In this document: positions 43,874-46,501 of the stretch, piece after piece
Layout of the letters: every line of letters begins with the position of its first letter
Numbering within the stretch: the first letter of the stretch is position 1
Assembly (NCBI GenBank): GCA_031271165.1
Contig: JAISWF010000040.1
Span: 1 to 46,501, forward strand
DNA from: Deltaproteobacteria bacterium
GTDB taxonomy: Bacteria; Desulfobacterota; Desulfarculia; Adiutricales; Adiutricaceae
Length of the DNA stretch: 46,501 nt
Reading direction: 5' to 3'
Notes under the pieces: model-generated
What the model was told of the DNA's origin: nothing
What the model saw: the letters and a program-made list of their open reading frames with translations, nothing else
Databases searched by the model: none
Translations under genes and position numbers: made by a program

Positions 43874-45154
43874 ATGAAGGCCGCCATCGTTACTTTCGGC
43901 TGTAAGGTCAACCAATACGAATCCGATGCTCTGACACAGATGCTCACTCAAGCTGGTTATAAGCCAGCCGCCCCGGAAGATTCTGATCTGGTCATTATTA
44001 ACACCTGCACCGTGACGGAGAGGGCCGATACCGAGGTCCTCAAAACCATCCGAAGACTCAAGCGCCGCAATCCTGGAGTTTTGATAATCGGGACCGGCTG
44101 TTTGGCCCAGGCCCATCCTGAGCTTTTAGCAGGGACGGCCGATCTGGTTTTGGGCCAAAAAGAAAAAGAGCAGCTGACCAACTTTCTTTCCATTCCCCGA
44201 GGCTCAGTCAGGGTTTCCAAGCCAAACGGTACCTTTGGCGATTTAGGTGAGGCTCCGCCCGCCCGGACCAGAGCCTTTTACAAGATCCAAGATGGCTGTG
44301 ACGGCCGTTGCGCTTACTGCACCGTCCCCCTGGCCCGAGGCCGCTCCAGAAGCCAAGCCCGTGATCGGGTTTTGGCTGGGATTGCCGCTTACCTAAATCA
44401 AGGAATCAAAGAGGTGGTCCTGACCGGCATCCACCTGGGCCGCTGGGGGGCAGACCTGGAGCCGGCTGACGACCTAAGCCGGCTTTTGGCTGAAATTAAT
44501 TTGTATTTTGGTCCGGCCCTGGCCGGGGCCCGATTGCGGCTGAGCTCCTTGGAACCCCCTGAACTGGGACTAGCGGCCGAGGCCTTTAAAACCATGCCCT
44601 GGCTGGCTCCCCATCTTCACACCCCATTCCAGAGCGGAAGCGACCGGATTCTGACCGCCATGGGCCGACCGTACCAAATAGCCAAGGCCGAAGCCGCAGC
44701 AAAGTCTATCAAAGTTGCGGTCCAAGATTTAAATTTGGGGACCGACATTTTGGTTGGCTTTCCTGGTGAAACCAATGACGATTTTGCGGCCACACTTGAT
44801 CTGGTCAATCGTCTTGATTTTGGGTACCTTCACGTCTTTCCCTTCTCAGCTCGCCCCGGGACCCGGGCGGCTCAACTGGACGAACCAATTCCCTGGTCAG
44901 TTAAAAAAGCCCGAGTTGCGGCTTTGAGAACCATCGGGGCTAAGAAAAAAGCGGATTTCTTGGCCTCCCAGCTCGGACGACCGCGCCAGGCTCTGGTGGA
45001 AAACACTCTCTTTAAGGGGCGGCCCAAGGTCCTGACCGACAACTACATCTCAGCCTTACTTCCTGCCAGCGCCTGCGTCCAGGCCGGAGAGCTGGTCGAA
45101 GTGATGCTTCTGCCGCCCAAAACCCCCCAAGGTTTGGCCGAGGCCAAGTTGTGA
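43874..45154 (+). CDS. mtaB: tRNA (t6A37) methylthiotransferase MtaB
   Basis: MtaB adds a methylthio group to N6-threonylcarbamoyladenosine at tRNA position 37. The N-terminal UPF0004 domain holds the three cysteines of the auxiliary iron-sulfur cluster: Cys10 (TFGCKVNQYES), Cys45 (NTCTVT) and Cys76 (GTGCLAQ). The radical SAM CxxxCxxC lies at Cys142, Cys146 and Cys149 (DGCDGRCAYCTVPLARG). HTPFQSGSDRIL and DILVGFPGET follow, and a TRAM-like C-terminus contains LVENTL and ISALLPA. FGCKVNQYES is diagnostic for MtaB over MiaB. ATG 43874 fits the family's start and has AAAGG upstream; GTG 43817 would add 19 residues. The length of 426 is normal. Its stop overlaps the next start (GTGA). Confidence 0.92.
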   Translation: MKAAIVTFGCKVNQYESDALTQMLTQAGYKPAAPEDSDLVIINTCTVTERADTEVLKTIRRLKRRNPGVLIIGTGCLAQAHPELLAGTADLVLGQKEKEQLTNFLSIPRGSVRVSKPNGTFGDLGEAPPARTRAFYKIQDGCDGRCAYCTVPLARGRSRSQARDRVLAGIAAYLNQGIKEVVLTGIHLGRWGADLEPADDLSRLLAEINLYFGPALAGARLRLSSLEPPELGLAAEAFKTMPWLAPHLHTPFQSGSDRILTAMGRPYQIAKAEAAAKSIKVAVQDLNLGTDILVGFPGETNDDFAATLDLVNRLDFGYLHVFPFSARPGTRAAQLDEPIPWSVKKARVAALRTIGAKKKADFLASQLGRPRQALVENTLFKGRPKVLTDNYISALLPASACVQAGELVEVMLLPPKTPQGLAEAKL

Positions 45155-46275
45155 CCAGCGCTTCCGACAATAATGTCCCGGCCAAAGGACCTCTCAGACC
45201 TTTTGGGTCATTAGAAACATTGGAGCCGGCTTGTCCGCCTGAATTTTACAGTGACTCCAGAAAGGTTTCCCATTTTCTGGCCGGACTCGATCCCCTAAAA
45301 ATTCTATCCCAGGAACTCGGAGCGTCCTTTGACGACTACCGGCGCCGCTGGGATCTGGCTAAAACTTTCCGCCAAATCCCTCCTTTTCCCCTCCACGTTG
45401 ATTACGAACTCAAGCGGGCTTGCGATCTAAGATGCCCTATGTGCCTGATGTCTGAACCCAAACCAGCAGGACTTAAAGCTCCTCCGGAACTGTCGCACCA
45501 GACCGTCCGCCGGCTAATCGAAGAGGGGGCCCAAAACGGTCAGGCCTCCATGGGCTTTGGCGGGCTGTGGGAGCCTCTGACCTCCCCTCATATCCCGGAC
45601 CTTGTAGCCTTTGGCCGGGAAAAAGGTCTAGTGGATGTGATGTTTAATACCAATGGCCTAAAGCTTGACGGGCAGACCTCCAAAGCCCTTTTGGAAGCCG
45701 GCCTGACCAGAATCATGATAAGTCTTGACGCCGTCAATGAGGATACCTACCTTTTGATGAGACCAGGGTCTGATTTTAAAACCGTTGAAAATAACGTAAC
45801 TGAGCTTTTGGCTCTTCGCCGGGAAAAAAAGCAGGCCCTGCCCTTGATTAGAGTCAGCTTTTGTTTGACCAGCCTTAACGAAAAGGAACTGGCGGCTTTT
45901 ATCAAGCGCTGGGAAACCAGAGTTGATTTTATTTCTGTTCAATATTTCGGAAACTTTAAAAGCCGCAGTTCCATCTCAACGCTATCTCCCCGCCTGGGTC
46001 TGGTTGAACCGCCCACCGGGCGCTGCGCCCAGCCTTTCAAACGGCTGAGCGTCCTCCACGACGAGACGGTCCTTCCATGCTGCGATCTTTCGGGTTTAAA
46101 ACTTTCGGTAGGTCATCTCGGAAAATCTAAGCTTATGAACATCTGGAAAAGTCCAGCTATTGATGATTTAAGGAAAAGACTTATGGCTGGAGATGAAAGA
46201 CTCACTGAAGACTGCCGACTCTGTCAATCCAAGTATCAAGGCCGCCAAACCGACCAAATACAAAATGAGGCCTGA
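45151..46275 (+). CDS. Radical SAM protein with SPASM-like C-terminus
   Basis: The 374-residue protein binds a 4Fe-4S cluster and SAM through ACDLRCPMCL (Cys91, Cys95, Cys98). GFGGLWEPLTS, MFNTNGLKL and RIMISLDAVNEDTYLLMRPG follow, as is usual in the MoaA/SPASM branch. The C-terminal cysteines (TGRCAQPFKRL, LPCCDLSG, CRLCQSKY) form a SPASM-like auxiliary cluster site. An 80-residue N-terminal extension precedes the barrel. The GTG at 45151 overlaps the mtaB stop, so translation is probably coupled. No peptide precursor gene is seen nearby, and the substrate is unknown; SPASM proteins modify peptides, proteins or small molecules. Confidence 0.85.
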   Translation: MTSASDNNVPAKGPLRPFGSLETLEPACPPEFYSDSRKVSHFLAGLDPLKILSQELGASFDDYRRRWDLAKTFRQIPPFPLHVDYELKRACDLRCPMCLMSEPKPAGLKAPPELSHQTVRRLIEEGAQNGQASMGFGGLWEPLTSPHIPDLVAFGREKGLVDVMFNTNGLKLDGQTSKALLEAGLTRIMISLDAVNEDTYLLMRPGSDFKTVENNVTELLALRREKKQALPLIRVSFCLTSLNEKELAAFIKRWETRVDFISVQYFGNFKSRSSISTLSPRLGLVEPPTGRCAQPFKRLSVLHDETVLPCCDLSGLKLSVGHLGKSKLMNIWKSPAIDDLRKRLMAGDERLTEDCRLCQSKYQGRQTDQIQNEA

Positions 46276-46285
46276 AAGGCAAAAA

Positions 46286-46327
46286 AACCGCAAGTGACCG
46301 GCGGATAGTGCTCGGTCCCGTGCGGTT
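46286..46327 (-). terminator. Hairpin after the radical SAM gene, terminator-like on the minus strand
   Basis: AACCGCA (46286-46292) pairs with TGCGGTT (46321-46327), with an inner GACCG/CGGTC pair. On the minus strand it is followed by a T run (46281-46287), on the plus strand by A residues. No minus-strand gene needs it inside the window, so its use is unclear. Confidence 0.4.
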
Positions 46328-46367
46328 AAAAAATCCTTAACAACTATGGCTAATCAGGGTCTTATTC

Positions 46368-46501
46368 TAATTTGCTTTTAATAATTCCTTTTAGTATAAT
46401 GCTGGCCAAGGAGGATTCTTATGGCCAGAACAGTCAAATTTTCTCAGGAGCATTTGAAAAAAGCTATTGAGCTGAGAGATAAACACTCAATTGACAGAGA
46501 G
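46368..46501 (+). mobile_element. Second IS630-family copy, left end (continues past window)
   Basis: TAATTTGCTTTT at 46368 matches the end of the complete element at 25397 on the minus strand. The following 50 bases align with the region before its transposase, including a TTTTAGTAT block and the ribosome binding site. There are several substitutions, so the copies are not recent duplicates. Orientation is opposite to the first copy. Confidence 0.82.
46421..46501 (+). CDS. IS630-family transposase, N-terminal part (partial at window end)
   Basis: The first 27 codons of the DNA-binding frame are present, starting MARTVKFSQEHLKKAIELRD. They differ from the copy at 25342 at two residues (Lys for Glu, Glu for Lys). 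ATG 46421 follows AAGGAGG at 46408-46414. The rest lies outside the window, so intactness cannot be judged. Confidence 0.85.
   Translation, partial: MARTVKFSQEHLKKAIELRDKHSIDRE

Overview
The window looks like chromosomal DNA of a Gram-negative, outer-membrane-bearing bacterium of roughly 50-55% G+C. I place it tentatively in the Desulfobacterota (old Deltaproteobacteria), from its OmpA with a thrombospondin type-3 linker, Lnt and Lgt, a PilY1/minor-pilin cluster, a hybrid kinase with an HD-GYP regulator, and peptidoglycan-trimming enzymes. The assignment rests on gene content only. Many starts appear to be GTG or TTG, and operons are tight with ATGA/GTGA overlaps.

Layout. 1-1324: the decayed right part of an IS200/IS605-type element carrying an iscB-like HNH/RuvC pseudogene, a broken Y1 transposase gene and an intact-looking right-end hairpin. 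1361-3061: lnt. 3342-4379: an OmpA-family protein with its own promoter, structured leader and strong terminator. 4532-17566: a ten-gene co-directional run: lgt, an ABC exporter, DUF4129, DUF4350, MoxR, DUF58, SpoIIM-family, RDD, a multi-membrane protein with a GrpE-like tail, and a membrane-attached Hsp70 homologue. Cytidylate kinase (cmk) faces it on the minus strand. 19080-23311: a hybrid histidine kinase (sensor, HisKA, HATPase, REC, HPt) followed by a REC-HD-GYP regulator.

23312-26247 is an accessory patch with an ISNCY-like transposase fragment, a complete IS630-family element with terminal inverted repeats, and a zinc-ribbon membrane protein. A gene-free stretch of 1.1 kb (26248-27381) leads into a type IV pilus minor pilin cluster (PilW-, FimT/GspH-, PilV- and PilX-like) ending in a 2086-residue PilY1. 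After a bidirectional terminator comes panE on the minus strand. 38852-43748 holds three genes that I read as a cell-shape/peptidoglycan-editing operon: a Csd6/Pgp2-like YkuD enzyme with two NTF2-like domains, an unrecognised bitopic protein, and a Csd4/Pgp1-like M99 carboxypeptidase. mtaB and a radical SAM/SPASM protein follow. A second copy of the IS630 element starts at 46368 and runs off the window.

The most interesting points are the membrane Hsp70 plus GrpE-like partner fused to a MoxR-type operon, and the Csd6-X-Csd4 operon with its unknown middle protein.
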